Notes: a model not told the origin generated them from the letters alone. A stretch of DNA of 64,000 nt from Actinernus sp. WN-2022 (GCA_030867875.1 JAOWCC010000019.1:75978861-76042860), one strand, 5' to 3'. Shown: positions 36,601 through 46,252, counted from the first letter of the stretch. A program made the numbers and translations.

Positions 36601-39600
36601 TCCTGCTTTTTAGCTAGTAGCCTTGTATATTTTTGTTTAACTTTTACATGACAAGCTCTAGCTAATGTTTTTCTTAGGAATGCGATTGCTTAGCTAGGTT
36701 ATGTCACTCATCCATATAATAAATTAGCATAACTTAGAGGCCTAATCAACCTCGTTCATCTGAGGATAAACAAAAGATTTAACATGTAGTCATCAGAGCT
36801 CCACCAGTAGCCAGCTTCTAACAATCTGCTGGACTTTGTTAATTTGTCATAATGTTATTTTCATCCAGATCAAAACAGTTCAGTTCTCCTTGAGTTCCTG
36901 AAGGGTGCTGGTCTACTTGATCATGTCAAGGAACTTGCTGTTAAAACCAGACGGACAGATGAAAAATCTCTGACCTCCAAATTAGAGGATCTGCATGGTA
37001 GGTCATCAACTTTATATTATATACCTACATGTATATTGCATTCATTTGATGCTTTCATATTAAGTAATGGCTTGCATAAGAACTACCCCCAGAATAATAA
37101 ACCTGGTGCAATCAGCATATCCTCGCTTACGATGTTGCTAGAATATGCCTTAAGAGCTGTCTGAGATGTCCACAGTCAAAGTTAAAACCACGGCTGCTGC
37201 TGGTAATAGGGTGGTGCGGGTAATGTGTTAAATTCTAAAGACTAAAACTTTGTCACACAAGGTTACGGCGATCGCCTTCTGCTCCTTATTCGCCGGCGGC
37301 AAACAGCAATCACCTCTGTCAAAAAAAAAAAAAAAAAAGTGGTCGCCTTTCGCTGGCGAAAATTTTGCCTCACTTGTGCAAGGATACTGTTTTCTTAATT
37401 TTTTTCTTGTTCCCTAGGATTCAGGAGAACTGGGATTTTTTTATTTCTAATTTTGTGTTACTTTTTTGTTTTCAACTGTTGTTAAAATACTCTACCCTGG
37501 AAACAGTCAGGAACAATGAATACGAATGACAAATAACTATTCATTAAAAAAGGATCTAGGGGAACAAGAGGAACAGAAACACAAATTCATATTCAAATTA
37601 TATTACCAGTCAGGAACAAGGGGAACATGGAATATATCAATGACAAATAACTATCGATTAAAAAAATGACGACTAGACCAATGGTATCTGGTCAGGAACA
37701 AGAGGAACAGAAACACAAATTCATATTCAAACTATATTAGCAGTTAGGAACAAGAACAACATGAAGAGTGGGCTGAATCGCCTTCGACTTCGACACAAAA
37801 TCCTCTTCTCTCTAACTCGGGTGATTTCATTGGGGGGGGGGGGGGGGGGGGGGATAATAATTCAGTGATGAAGAGTTTCGACTCCTTTGCAGAAAGGTTT
37901 CGAGTGAATTCAGTTGAAAGTTGGAGATTAGCCCGTTAGGGTTTCGTGTTCCCAAGCCTCCCCTGATCTAACCAACGGCTGTCCATGACGTCACCTCAAT
38001 ATACATGTATGCGTATTTTGACCGCTCTGCGCTCAGGCAAAACAATGCCGCTGTTTACGTGTAGCGAATCCCAAAATAAATATCCAGATGTGCAATCTGT
38101 AAATAAAACGCCAACAAAACAGCGAAGGGATGCTTTGTATGTAGTTCTATATAATTATGTACCAAATGGAGAACAAAGATAAGAGGAAATAGAGGAATTT
38201 CGGCCCACCGAGCGGAGCACCATACTCATAGTGGAGCTCCCTCAGTGGAGCACCATACTCATAGTGGAGCTCCCGCAGCGGAGCACCATACTCATGAGAA
38301 TGGTAACCAGTCGATTATTCATGGCATGCCGAGGCATGCCGTACGTCCATGCCCATACCACAGGGATCCCAATAACGAATTTGGCCATCTACCACCGGAC
38401 AACCAAACTTGGTCAAAGTTGTCTATGGAGTGTGATGGGCTTCACCTGTCCGTCACGTGGCATTACGTCATCAGTCATGCGGCATTACATCATCAGTCAC
38501 ATGACCAAATCGGAAGTGGCTCATATCTCGAGAACAAAACATTTCCAGACAACCAAACTTGGACAAAGTTGTCTATGTGGTATGACCGCGGTCACTGACC
38601 TGTCAGTCATGTGGTATGATGTCATCAGTCACGTGACCAAACCAATTTAACTATTGGGAGGTCCGCTTTTAGGCAGTGCCTAAATATGTATATTATCAAG
38701 AAAAATACTGCTTTGAAATTATTTATGCAGGTCATTCAAAACGTATTTCAAATTCAAAGAAGACCATTAATTTGCTTGTTAAGTTTGCTTTAATTATATC
38801 TAATTCACACCGAGTCTGTATAAACGATGTTTGCCATTCGACAAGAACCACAAGAGAAAATTCCAGCAAAGCTTACAATTCCTCAAAGTTCTACAAAAAG
38901 TCTTGCTTCTCTCAGCAGTCCTCAGGAGAGTACAGATATTCCATACAGCAATCCAGCCATTGACAAAAGCACCGACACTGGTAATCGAGCTGGTAATCGA
39001 GCCTTATCAGTCACGTGCTCCACAAATTTTTGTCTTGTTCTCAGTTATACAAGATATTTTTGGTATCACCACCGTCTTTTATGATCTGGGTGTACCACCA
39101 CCATCTTTTATGATCGGGGTGTATCACCACGTCTTTTATGATCGGGGTGTATCACCACCGTCTTTTATGATTGGGGTGTATCACCACGTCTTTTATGATC
39201 GGGGTGTATCACCACGTCTTTTATGATCGGGGTGTATCACCACCGTATTTTATGATCGGGGTGTATCACCACCGTCTTTTATGATCGGGGTGTATCAACA
39301 CCGTCTTTTATGATCGGGGTGTATCACCACCGCCTTTTATATGATCGGGGTGCATCACCACCGTCCTTTATATGATTGGGGTGTACAGTATCACCACCGT
39401 CTTTTATGATCGGGGTATAATTATCACCACCATCTTTTATGATCTGGGTGTATCACCACCGTCTTTTATATGATCGGGGTGTATCACTGCCGTCTTTTAT
39501 GATTGGGGTGTATCACCACCGTCTTTATGATACCTAGTAGACATTATAATGGTTTTCTTCCTTGTTCCCCTTGTTCCTGGCTTCCTCTATGTATACCTAG

Positions 39601-42600
39601 TGGACATTATAATGGTTTTCTTCCTTGTTCCCGGCTACGTGTATGTATACCTACATGTACATGTAGTAGACATTATAGTGGTTTTCTTCCTTGTTCCCCT
39701 TGTTCCTGGCTACGTGTATGTATACCTAGTAGACATAATGGTTTTCTTCCTTGTTCCCCTTGTTCCCCTTGTTCCCGGCTTCCTGTATACCTAGTGGACA
39801 TTATAATGGTTTTCTTCCTTGTTCCCCTTGTTCCTGGCTACATGTATTTATACCTAGTAGACATTACAATGGTCTTCTTCCTTGTTCCCCTTGTTCCTGG
39901 CTACATGTATTTATACCTAGTAGACATTACAATGGTTTTCTTCCTTGTTCCCCTTGTTCCTGGCTATGTGTATGTATAGCTAGTAGACATTATAATGCTT
40001 TTCTGCCTTGTTTCCCTTGTTGATATATAGATAGTTCCTCTAGTCCTTGCACAGTTAGAGTCAGCTGGCATGTATTTTAGCAAATACAAAATAATTTAAA
40101 CTGGTTTAGTAAAACCATAAATATTAAACGTGCTTAAGATTGGGTGGGTCAAAATTTATGTACATTGTATATACCTTTGCCCTCTAATATTATTGGTGAT
40201 TATAATAAAAGTGATATCACTTGTAGGAATTTGCGACATGAACTTCATTGTTCCCCTTAATTCCAGGGAACAAGAAAAAAATATGATAATATTATCCTAT
40301 CCTTGGCATGGTATAAGTGTCAGTGTTTATTTCGTCCAAATCTTCTCAGCTTTGTATAAAACCAAAACCGTTTGTGATCTAACAAACACTGAGGAAATCA
40401 GTAACGAGAGACAAGAATTGCATTACTACATATGTGTATTTATAAACACCATCCCACTTGTTTGGTGCCTTATTTCATCTGATAAACTTTACCTTCTGTA
40501 CGATGTAGTTTCACACTTGATCCGTTAATCCTTCAGGATTTTAGCTGAAATCATTGCTTATGGCTTATCAAAAGATCCCATTCTTGGAGTTAACATGTGA
40601 ATTCTCTTGACATTGTCTGGTTTTTGACACAACAACACCGGAGTGTCACACTCTGTGAACTTCACGGGTAGCATATAAAGTGTGGCTTATTCACCACACA
40701 GCTTAACTTTTTTGTGAAAATGGAAAAGGTCCACCAAAGAAAATATTCTGGAGTTCTTTTTGTTAATGTGGAATCCATTTTCAAAGGTGAGGAGGTTCGA
40801 GTCTCTCGAATTCCACTACACCAAAGCATGAATTTTTCCACGAACTGATTTGAATAATCAATTAGTCTGTAGTGTTTGTTTTACTTTGCAATACATGCAC
40901 CAAACATTTCCTAAACTCCTAAAAACAAATTTTCGTTTAGAAATTGAGATACATGTACTTTCCGAATCAAATGTTTTGAAAGTTTTTCTTTTATATTCGT
41001 TTCGTGTCTGAACAATTTCGCCTGATGCCGGAAATGCTTTGAGTCGAAGGCGAGTCAATTATTTTATTGTTACCTAAATTTACAGTGAGAGGTGCGGGTA
41101 ATCTGTCGGTGCGGGTAATCTGTTAATATATTTTTCTTTGAGACTCTAAAATCAGCGGGTGCGGGTAATACGCTGTACGGGTAATAGGCCAGAAATTACG
41201 GTAGCCATTGGGAAAGGGAGAAAACAAAAGATCATTGAATCACAAATTTGATAACATTCCCCACCTACAAATTTCTCCAAAATCAAACCATGTTTTTATA
41301 AATAATTTATTAATATAATTAAACTAAGATACAAAACAAAACCATTTTTTACATGTATACTACGGTACCTAAAATATTCACACAAAGCTAAATATATAAT
41401 AATAGGCCATATTTATATAGCGCCATATACCACACCATATACCACATTGCCCTTCACGTTTTACTGACATATCCTGTCAGTAAATTTTTGGGACTGCTAT
41501 TATGGTGCTAATGGCTGCCACGCAGTTTACAATGTTGAGTGTGTGGTTAGTGCAATGGCCAGGCTGCTCTACCGGGTGACAATCCCCTAAATATGAAAAC
41601 AAATTACACAGGTCAGTTTGGTTAATAGTAAGTATTGGTATAATCAACTAAAGGTCAATTAAGACCTGTTTGCTAACCGCTATGGGAAACATTGAGTAGC
41701 AGCTGTGCATTAGCCCTTGCTCAGAGCAAAAGAGGGAATTGTGGATGGAGAAATAGTCATGTACATGATTACCACTGAGGAGGAAGCATGTACTTTCATC
41801 AAGGATCAAAGGAAATTGCAAACCTTAATTGACTTTTAGTTGGCTATATATCAGTGCAGACCTACACTAGTTTTTTACAGGAACTAGTTATCCATTGTAC
41901 GGTTTAGTATTAAAAGTAATGTTTGATAATTAATTTCCAAATCTTAAGATCAGCACATATGCATTGGAGTGGTTCTAACCAGCTAGTTCCACACTCTACT
42001 TTATTTACTCTACATCCAGCTTACCTAAAATTAAACATGATTTTGAGTGAGATTAGAACCACGATAACTGAATAATATCAGCACTTTCCCTTATAAACAA
42101 GACACTCATTACATATTCAACTAATCTAGCAAGATCTGATTGGCTGGCACTTGACAGAACAAAACTATACACGACTTTCATAATGGCCGCCTCCTAATTT
42201 ACATATGTGATTTCCCGTTTCGGTAGTTTATCTACATGTATAGAAAATATGAACATTGCCATGTGAAAGATCATGTCGACATTAGTGAACTTGTGAAAGT
42301 TGTGTGCTGTAGCTTAAAAAACAATGAAGTTACAGCCAGTTGAAATTAGAGAGATTTGTATGAGAAAAACAACGGAAGCCTTACTAGCCTCGCTTTCATG
42401 TTTTTCTGCATTAGAAATGCTCATAGCTCAACAGCAATTTTCCACATTGCTCTAAAACTCAAAACAATTACTAGTTTTAATGTGATCTTTCATGTGGTAG
42501 GATTAGTTTTCCTCTACAGACTGGTTTTCCAAATTATGCAAATTAGGAGGCGGCCATTATGAAAGTCGTGTATAGACAGTGTTTCTTATCGATTAGGAAC

Positions 42601-42949
42601 TAATTTCTCTTCCTTCACATACTTCACCACGCTTCTTTACTCATCCAAAGAGAAATTTACATTTTTCTGTTTGTATTTGTTCACAGCTACCAATGAAGCA
42701 TTAGAGGAGTCATCAAAGATCATGGAACAAAAGCTGGAAGAGATTGACAGAAAGAAAAAAGATTTAGAGAGACTGAACAGTGAGATATCAACATTAGGAA
42801 ATGAACGGGGAAAACTCACGATGAAACGGAAGAATATCAATGACGAGTGTATCCATCTAGAAAAGAAGCTTCACTGCTGTGATAGCCTTCTGAAAGTTGT
42901 ACCTGAGAATGGAAATACCCTTGACAAAACACCCAGCGAAGAAGGATAG
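21365..42949 (+). CDS. Ankyrin-repeat / coiled-coil protein, 4-exon model
   Basis: Exons 21365-21641, 28477-29298, 36869-36997 and 42687-42949 join in frame to 496 codons. The N-terminus (KKICTPFCDDKKPCPKHH) is Cys/His-rich. Ankyrin-like repeats follow: LVHWASVLGKYKALEWLIQNG (split by intron 1), TALHRLVL, MPLHVAAKTLL, NTPMHILAGSD and KTPYDIAIENGSSRIAKLL. Then come an acidic Ser/Thr/Asn-rich linker (about residues 185-270), a short leucine-rich segment (LLEFLKGAGLLDHVKELAVK) and a C-terminal coiled coil (KKDLERLNSEISTLGNERGK). The domain order suggests a scaffold or signalling adaptor; this is inference and I do not recognise a named family. Intron 1 joins G|GC in phase. The exon 2 donor (GTATAC, 29299) is one of several in-phase choices. 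Read without that splice, exon 2 ends at a stop at 29307-29309, giving a 369-aa alternative. Introns of 6.8, 7.6 and 5.7 kb are full of mobile elements. Confidence 0.75.
21930..22180. repeat. Dispersed repeat with TGATTGGCTACGCTACT core
   Basis: ATTACGAATCCTGCATTCTG and GATTGGCTACGCTACTA, then TTGTGGGCTATTCGGACTGC near 22145. I recognise the style of a common anthozoan repeat but see only one copy here, so borders are approximate. Confidence 0.35.
22187..23176 (+). pseudogene. LINE RT fragment, 5' portion (split by foldback element)
   Basis: Starts DLSKAFDSMVRDLLLAKLKA, the RT block 3 motif, then is interrupted by a repeat at 22269-22424. RT thumb/C-terminal sequence resumes: VRNIGVLLDNKLTMTTHVS near 22740, then AFITSKLD near 22895, then a frameshift into LLYGLPKYLLQKIQYVQNLP. 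The same ORF continues at 26637 on the far side of the foldback element. Confidence 0.85.
22269..22424. mobile_element. MITE with TACCGTAGAATCCCGG ends
   Basis: TACCGTAGAATCCCGGTTAT on the left and ATAACCGGGATTCTACGGTA on the right, with an internal array of four GGGCTTATAACCGGGAG units. It sits inside the LINE fragment. Confidence 0.8.
23549..25440 (+). repeat. 37-bp minisatellite array, about 50 units, left arm
   Basis: The unit is GGCCGTTGATAAAAGCTTCG then AGAGTTTATCCTACCAC, with variants carrying GAGCCGGTTTATCCTTAACA. Blocks of several variant units recur together: the 24107-24236 block reappears at 24255-24393 and 25263-25380, and a GAATGCTTCGAG / CATTAAAAAAGCTACGAG pair recurs near 23755, 24648 and 24913. 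This is a higher-order repeat. ORFs here are artefacts. Confidence 0.95.
26177..26490 (-). repeat. 37-bp minisatellite, inverted right arm, about 8 units
   Basis: The reverse complement of the left-arm unit (GGATAAACTCTCGAAGCTTT followed by TATCAACGGCCGTGGTA). It is much shorter than the left arm. Confidence 0.95.
26637..27015 (+). pseudogene. LINE 3' portion beyond foldback element
   Basis: Encodes the characteristic LINE C-terminus AFSVASPILRNSLPYDIK near 26712, a stop, and a 3' tail ending in ATAAATAAAATTATTGTCAC. It continues the fragment that stops at 23176. Confidence 0.85.
27448..27943. mobile_element. hAT-type MITE, copy 2
   Basis: Ends TAGGCCTGAGCGGATTG and CAATCCGCTCAGGTCTA, flanked by an exact 8-bp duplication GCAGCATG (27440-27447 and 27944-27951). 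Nearly identical to copy 1 over most of its length, with small deletions. It lies in intron 1 of the ankyrin gene. Confidence 0.92.
28477..29298 (+). CDS. Ankyrin gene exon 2
   Basis: Acceptor ...ttattccag. Encodes the main ankyrin region (TPMHILAGSDVGFIGLRTIF, GADSTIVNKDFKTPYDIAIE) and the acidic linker. The 5' border is firm because GG|C restores the repeat consensus. The 3' border is tentative: donor gtatac gives the phase needed for exon 3, but gtgata (29275) and gtggtt (29281) would also keep frame. Confidence 0.85.
29310..30796. other. Intron 2 sequence, homopolymer runs
   Basis: C runs at 29706-29726 (21 C) and 30732-30748 (17 C). A possible exon-like ORF at 29900-30039 with donor gtaagt does not fit the phase of the neighbours. 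Nothing else is supported. Confidence 0.45.
30797..32529. mobile_element. Long foldback element with TTAA target site
   Basis: Ends AGTGCCACTACGA and its imperfect complement ...GTGGCACT, flanked by TTAA on both sides, a piggyBac-type target site. Inverted arms match from about 31260 to 31650 and 31780 to 32400: for example GGCCTTTCAAAAACCGATTC versus GAATCAGTTTTTGAAAGGCC, and GTCCAATGCA near 31276 versus TGCATTGGAC at 32369. The innermost 75 bp (31576-31650, 31780-31855) are nearly perfect. No transposase ORF. Superfamily is inference from the target site. Confidence 0.75.
32815..32963. repeat. 45-bp minisatellite, about 3 units
   Basis: Unit CTACTCTCCCTTCCCC followed by TTTTTCCCTTGTCCCCCCTG and ACACACTT. 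Pyrimidine/purine strand bias is extreme. Confidence 0.9.
33389..33640. mobile_element. Hairpin MITE nested in foldback element
   Basis: GACGATTTCCCCCCGGGCGT then AGAGGGAGGTTGAGTTTGCG, mirrored by CGCAAATTCAACCTCCCTCT and ACGCCTGTGGGAAATCGTTT. Confidence 0.8.
33900..33995 (-). repeat. SINE body fragment
   Basis: ACAGATCAAATTGGAATTTA and GCGTGTTAG...GGAGAAAAACCCTCAGAGCA match the SINE at 6900-7165 in the same orientation, without the tRNA head. Confidence 0.7.
34313..34605. repeat. Tandem duplication of about 160 bp
   Basis: TTTAGGGTTTTTAGAG...GTCACTAAATTAGG...GCTTCTTCAATGGTC...AACCCTAACCGTCAA occurs twice in a row. Confidence 0.8.
35115..35209. mobile_element. Short hairpin MITE (GATAAAGAATG ends)
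   Basis: GATAAAGAATGAGTGGCCGATCTTTATC-type left arm is mirrored by GATAAAGATCGGACACATTC...TTTATC. Confidence 0.75.
35543..35723. mobile_element. Near-perfect hairpin MITE
   Basis: The left arm AATAGCCCACTTCCGCGATA...ATAAAATTTATTCTTTTCAC is followed after 3 bp by its complement. The loop is essentially absent. A part of it (GGACAAGTAAAGGATATCGT...TGGGCTATT) recurs at 35793-35828. Confidence 0.85.
35845..36085. mobile_element. Hairpin MITE (AACCCCACCAC ends)
   Basis: AACCCCACCAC...GAAGATGTTTGAGTAAATAA...GAACT is mirrored by AGTTCTTATTTACTCAAACA...CATGTGGTGGGGTT. Confidence 0.8.
36086..36868. other. Intron 2, 3' part
   Basis: At 36304 there is CAGTGGAACCTCTC preceded by TA, the style of a pogo/mariner terminus, but no partner end was found. 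Bases 36480-36740 are AT-rich with a LINE-tail look. No exon is supported. Confidence 0.4.
36869..36997 (+). CDS. Ankyrin gene exon 3
   Basis: Acceptor ...ttcatccag and donor gtaggt. Encodes NSSVLLEFLKGAGLLDHVKE and TDEKSLTSKLEDLH. Only this frame is open, and it needs one base from the previous exon. Phase 1 to 1. Confidence 0.75.
37060..37186. repeat. Left half of split repeat (see 12172-12480)
   Basis: Matches 12172-12298. The other half lies at 41202, so about 4 kb intervenes here. Confidence 0.75.
37490..37765. repeat. AGGAACAAGAGGAACA repeats
   Basis: Three partial units of CAGGAACAAGAGGAACAGAA...CACAAATTCATATTCAAA. The core is the complement of the TTGTTCCCCTTGTTCCTGGC core at 39560-40020, suggesting an inverted relation. 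Confidence 0.6.
38867..38980 (+). CDS. Candidate cassette exon of ankyrin gene
   Basis: 114 bp with acceptor ...aattccag and donor gtaatc, in the phase that would fit between exons 3 and 4 (adds 38 codons). It encodes LTIPQSSTKSLASLSSPQES and TDIPYSNPAIDKST, a plausible Ser/Pro linker. The donor-side sequence GTAATCGAGCTG is itself duplicated. It could equally be chance ORF in a repeat-rich insert. Confidence 0.35.
39060..39535. repeat. 29-bp minisatellite, about 16 units
   Basis: Unit CACCACCGTCTTTTATGATC followed by GGGGTGTAT, with single-unit variants. The ORF through it is an artefact. Confidence 0.95.
39536..40030. repeat. Minisatellite of about 60 bp, 8 units
   Basis: Unit CTAGTAGACATTATAATGG, TTTTCTTCCTTGTTCCCC, TTGTTCCTGGCTACGTGTAT, GTATAC. 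It directly abuts the 29-bp array. The 158-aa ORF here is a repeat artefact. Confidence 0.95.
41202..41300. repeat. Right half of split repeat
   Basis: GCCATTGGGAAAGGGAGAAA...TTGATAACATTCCCCACCTA...CAAAATCAAACCAT matches 12371-12460. Confidence 0.75.
41640..41850. mobile_element. Hairpin MITE (AATCAACTAAAGGTCAATTA)
   Basis: TAATCAACTAAAGGTCAATT is mirrored by AATTGACTTTTAGTTGGC near 41828. The left motif is also present at 30950 inside the TTAA foldback element. Confidence 0.65.
42166..42574. mobile_element. MITE with TATACACGACTTTCATAATG ends
   Basis: TATACACGACTTTCATAATG then GCCGCCTCCTAATTT on the left, with the exact complement at 42541-42574. It lies about 110 bp upstream of exon 4. 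Confidence 0.85.
42687..42949 (+). CDS. Ankyrin gene last exon (coiled coil)
   Basis: Acceptor ...tgttcacag. Encodes KIMEQKLEEIDRKKKDLERL and LNSEISTLGNERGKLTMKRK, then TPSEEG and TAG. Strong heptad pattern. An AATAAA at 43213-43218 is a likely polyadenylation signal. Confidence 0.82.
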
Positions 42950-43212
42950 CTTGATGAAACACCCAGTGAACAAGGATAGCTGGTTGGATAGGTTATGTAC
43001 TAAGAATGGTATCCTTATCATGGTTGTTTTGTAAAAGCTGCACCAAAAAGTGATACAAAATCTGATTTGGTGTACAATGGATGTAAAACTGGTATAGGTC
43101 TGCCTTGGTGGAAAGATATACAATATATAATCACTAGTATTATCAAGTAAGAGCAGAAACATAAGGGAATTGAAACATGTAACAGCGGCCCCATGTTCCA
43201 GATTATTCAGTG

Positions 43213-43218
43213 AATAAA
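43213..43218 (+). terminator. Putative polyadenylation signal of ankyrin gene
   Basis: AATAAA 264 bp after the stop codon; the nearest good match downstream. Confidence 0.5.
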
Positions 43219-43946
43219 AAATACCGCATTTGGAAAATACAGTCTAGTCTAGCGTGACAGTCTAGTCTAGACATAGAACCGGTTTGTATTTTATTCCATA
43301 TATGGTCATTTTTATTTGCTGAATAATCCAGAGCATGGCACTAATGTGAAGTATGGGAATTACTTTCAACTCCCTGATATGTTTCATGGAATGGAAAGGC
43401 AGTTGTAGCTGACGTTGAGAGTGGCAGTCCTTCGTTAGAAGGCTACACCTTGGTCAACACTATGGATATAGATTACCCTAGTTCAAATTTAGGTTGGTTA
43501 TCTTCCATGTGCCAGGGTCATCAATCCAGCTGAATTACTCCAAACATCCATTGTCTTATAGAATAACCCCATACATCCCAGGGACAAGATTTATGAGTTC
43601 AGTCTGGAAATCATAGACAGGAACACACTACTGTACATATAAAATAGATATTTCTTTGGTAGCACTTAACTGGACTTGAACCATAGACCTCTCGAGTTCT
43701 GTCACTTCCCTTTCCCGACTGTTCTATTTACAGCAATAATGTTGGAAAGGTTTGAACAAACCTGGCCCAAAATAATTGTGAGAAAGCATTAACAGTGGAC
43801 ATTTCAAGCAACTGTTGTTTTGCCATTTACTATGGAATCATTATCAGTATAGTGCTTTGGTCACATACAATGAGCTCAATTATAACCATCACAGTGCCCT
43901 CGGGAATCAAAATTTCTTAGTCACCTTGGAACAAGTAACTAAATAA
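43219..43946. other. Intergenic, nothing recognised
   Basis: Plain AT-rich sequence with a short direct duplication of CAGTCTAGTCTAG near 43240-43270. No gene or bordered element was seen. Confidence 0.4.
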
Positions 43947-44468
43947 ATGTAGCGATCAAATCGAAACTTTAAAATCCCCCTCCCCCAGGCAATCCTCCTG
44001 GGCATTTGAAGTTTGGGTTGTTCAAATTTCCCTCCCCTGGGCCAAAAAGGTTGTTCAAATGCCCCATTCCATGGTCATATCAGGCGATCAAATGCCCCTA
44101 TCCCTGGGTCATGGTATTAGTTGTGACACCGTATTTTGTTTTTTTTACGGGCAGTTTAAATATTCGTAAGCTGAATTCATATTATAATACCTTCACATAC
44201 AGCGCAAAGCTTTTGGAGTAGCTTTTTTTGAAGCCAGTCACTTACAAAAGCAGAGTTTGTCCTTTGAAGTAATCTAAAGTGACCTCCCGCTCCAATTCCT
44301 CCATGAACCATGCTGCCAGCACGTAACATGAACTCGAGACAATTCTCTCCCCACCCTTCAATTCCCCAACCCCAGGACAGCCACCAATATCAAATTCCCT
44401 ACTCCCCAAGCACGGCAACGAGGCAAATGCCTGGGGGTGATGTTGTTGTTTCGATTTGATCGGTACAT
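43947..44468. mobile_element. MITE with ATGTAGCGATCAAATCGAAA ends
   Basis: ATGTAGCGATCAAATCGAAAC is mirrored by TTTCGATTTGATCGGTACAT. The interior has TTGTTCAAAT / CCCCTGGGCCAAAAA words shared with 62915-63215. Confidence 0.8.
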
Positions 44469-46252
44469 AATGCTTATTAATCGACTCTTATATGCATGGT
44501 TTCCAGTAAGAGCCAGCAGCTGGTATAATTCGCTGTCAACTCAGAATATTTGTGCTGGCTTCTTTACCAAGACAATTTAGTAAGAATGTGATAGCTAGGG
44601 AAAAGAGCATGAGAAGGGTAGGTTTTCTAATTACGTTTCTGGTTTCCAGTTATATGAAAACTTAGGAAACAAAACTCACTGTTTCCCTCAGAGCCAGTCA
44701 TTAAGTGTATATTAAGAGATTTGCCAGAGATTTGCTAGACATGCCAGAGATTTTAAAGAGACTCTAAAGACAAGGGAAACATTGAGAGTCAAGGGAAATA
44801 AAACTCACTGGTTTTCTGTGGGACCAGGTATTAAGTGTTTTGTTATGTAGACAAGGTTTATTATCTGATAAAAGTGAGGTTTGTTGTCTTCTTTTTGGGA
44901 AGCTGTTTTTCAACACAAAATGCTGGCAGCCAGCATCACTACGGTACTTTTAGTAGCATTTCGTTTGTTTCTTGCATCTTATTTTAGCTACCAATTTCTC
45001 TCACGCTTGATAAAGATGTAAATTGTTTCTTTGGAGCTGGTTCCATTTTAAACGCTTTCTTTCGATGAAAAACAGCTTCTGATGAAGATCAATGTTTTGG
45101 TAAACCAATATTTCCAGCCTTTAGCTAGCCAGTGGCACACCGTCGCAACAATTGGTGCATTGTTATCCTCTAACGTCATAGTTTTCAAAATTGTTGCCTG
45201 CATGGGCAACAGTTTGCTTTGTTACTTGTTAGGTGACCATAATCAACCAATGAGGGTGCACTTTATATCTGGAAAACTTATGGCTGTATAACAATACCAC
45301 TTATTATATAGCTAAATGTAAGTAATTTTGCAAGCTATTATTGGTGAATTTGCAGTCGATACCTTCCTGTTCAGACCTTCTGCCCACTTCCAGTCTCAAA
45401 GAAATTGAAGCCATATAATAAACTTTCTTATTGATATTGTTTGCTTGGATGCTCGTTTTTTTCAGGCTTGGGCCATAAGAAAGGAAAAAATGCTGCCCAT
45501 AACTTAGTTTTATTGTTAATTAACAGATTTCAGATCATAAGGATTCTTTCTTGTATAGTGTATATTTTCTTGGGATTGTAAAATTTAATGTTCTTAATTT
45601 CACACGCTTTCATGTTGATAAACATTTTATTTTCGGTATTGAATATTTTTTCCATCAATTGCTTTTTTGGTGTAGATTATATATACTTCAGAATTGCCAT
45701 ATTTTCTTCAATTACACTAACTAATCTCCTGAGCATCCAAATGTTATGAAGCTGAAGTCTGCAAAAGTTTAGATCACAGGAAGTGTTCACTAATTCTTTA
45801 ACCTTAATTCCTAACCAAATTATTGGGGGGGAGGGGGTGGGGACAGGGCAGTTTCAATTTTACCAATGTTTGAGGCATTAGCTAAGGGTTTCTCCCCACA
45901 AAGTTAATCACATTTTACTGCCTAAAGATGCTAGTCGTCGTACTAGGCAATGTTTCATGCAACTTGTCTTGCAATGGCTGAAAGCAATACATTGCAGTTG
46001 CATAAAAGGGGATGTTATACTAGGCAATATTCATCCAACTTGTCTCGCAAAGGCGACTGCAGAGGACTGATAGGGTTGGATTGAGCACTTGTATTGGCTG
46101 GTCACAAACTGTTGCAAGACAAGTTGCATGAGGGGTGTTTTGAATTCTGAATTTCTAATGGCCTGAAACAACCATCCACAGATCGAATTGGAATTTAGCG
46201 TGTTGGTTTTAGCAGAGGGAGGAAAACCAGAGGACCTGGAGAAAAACCCTTT
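44469..46252. other. Intergenic, degenerate repeat pieces
   Basis: Bases 44640-44840 contain several GGGAAA(C/T)AAAACTCACTG words like the hairpin at 61331-61482. Bases 45900-46135 have CAACTTGTCTCGCAA words related to the Harbinger-like MITE. Bases 46140-46255 are a minus-strand SINE body. No gene is supported. Confidence 0.5.

Larger units (their letters stand above)
37187..41201. mobile_element. 4-kb insert splitting the repeat, type unknown
   Basis: Both edges carry GGTGCGGGTAAT words in the same orientation (37220 and 41093-41185). The inside holds a 22-G run (37832-37853), AGGAACAAGAGGAACA repeats, short duplications near 38225-38290 and 38390-38640, and two minisatellites. No transposase or RT motif was seen. 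The border positions come from comparison with the intact copy. Confidence 0.5.

Noticed and set aside
39503..39979. 158-codon ORF
   Set aside because: It is the translation of the roughly 60-bp minisatellite in successive frames; no start context or family features.
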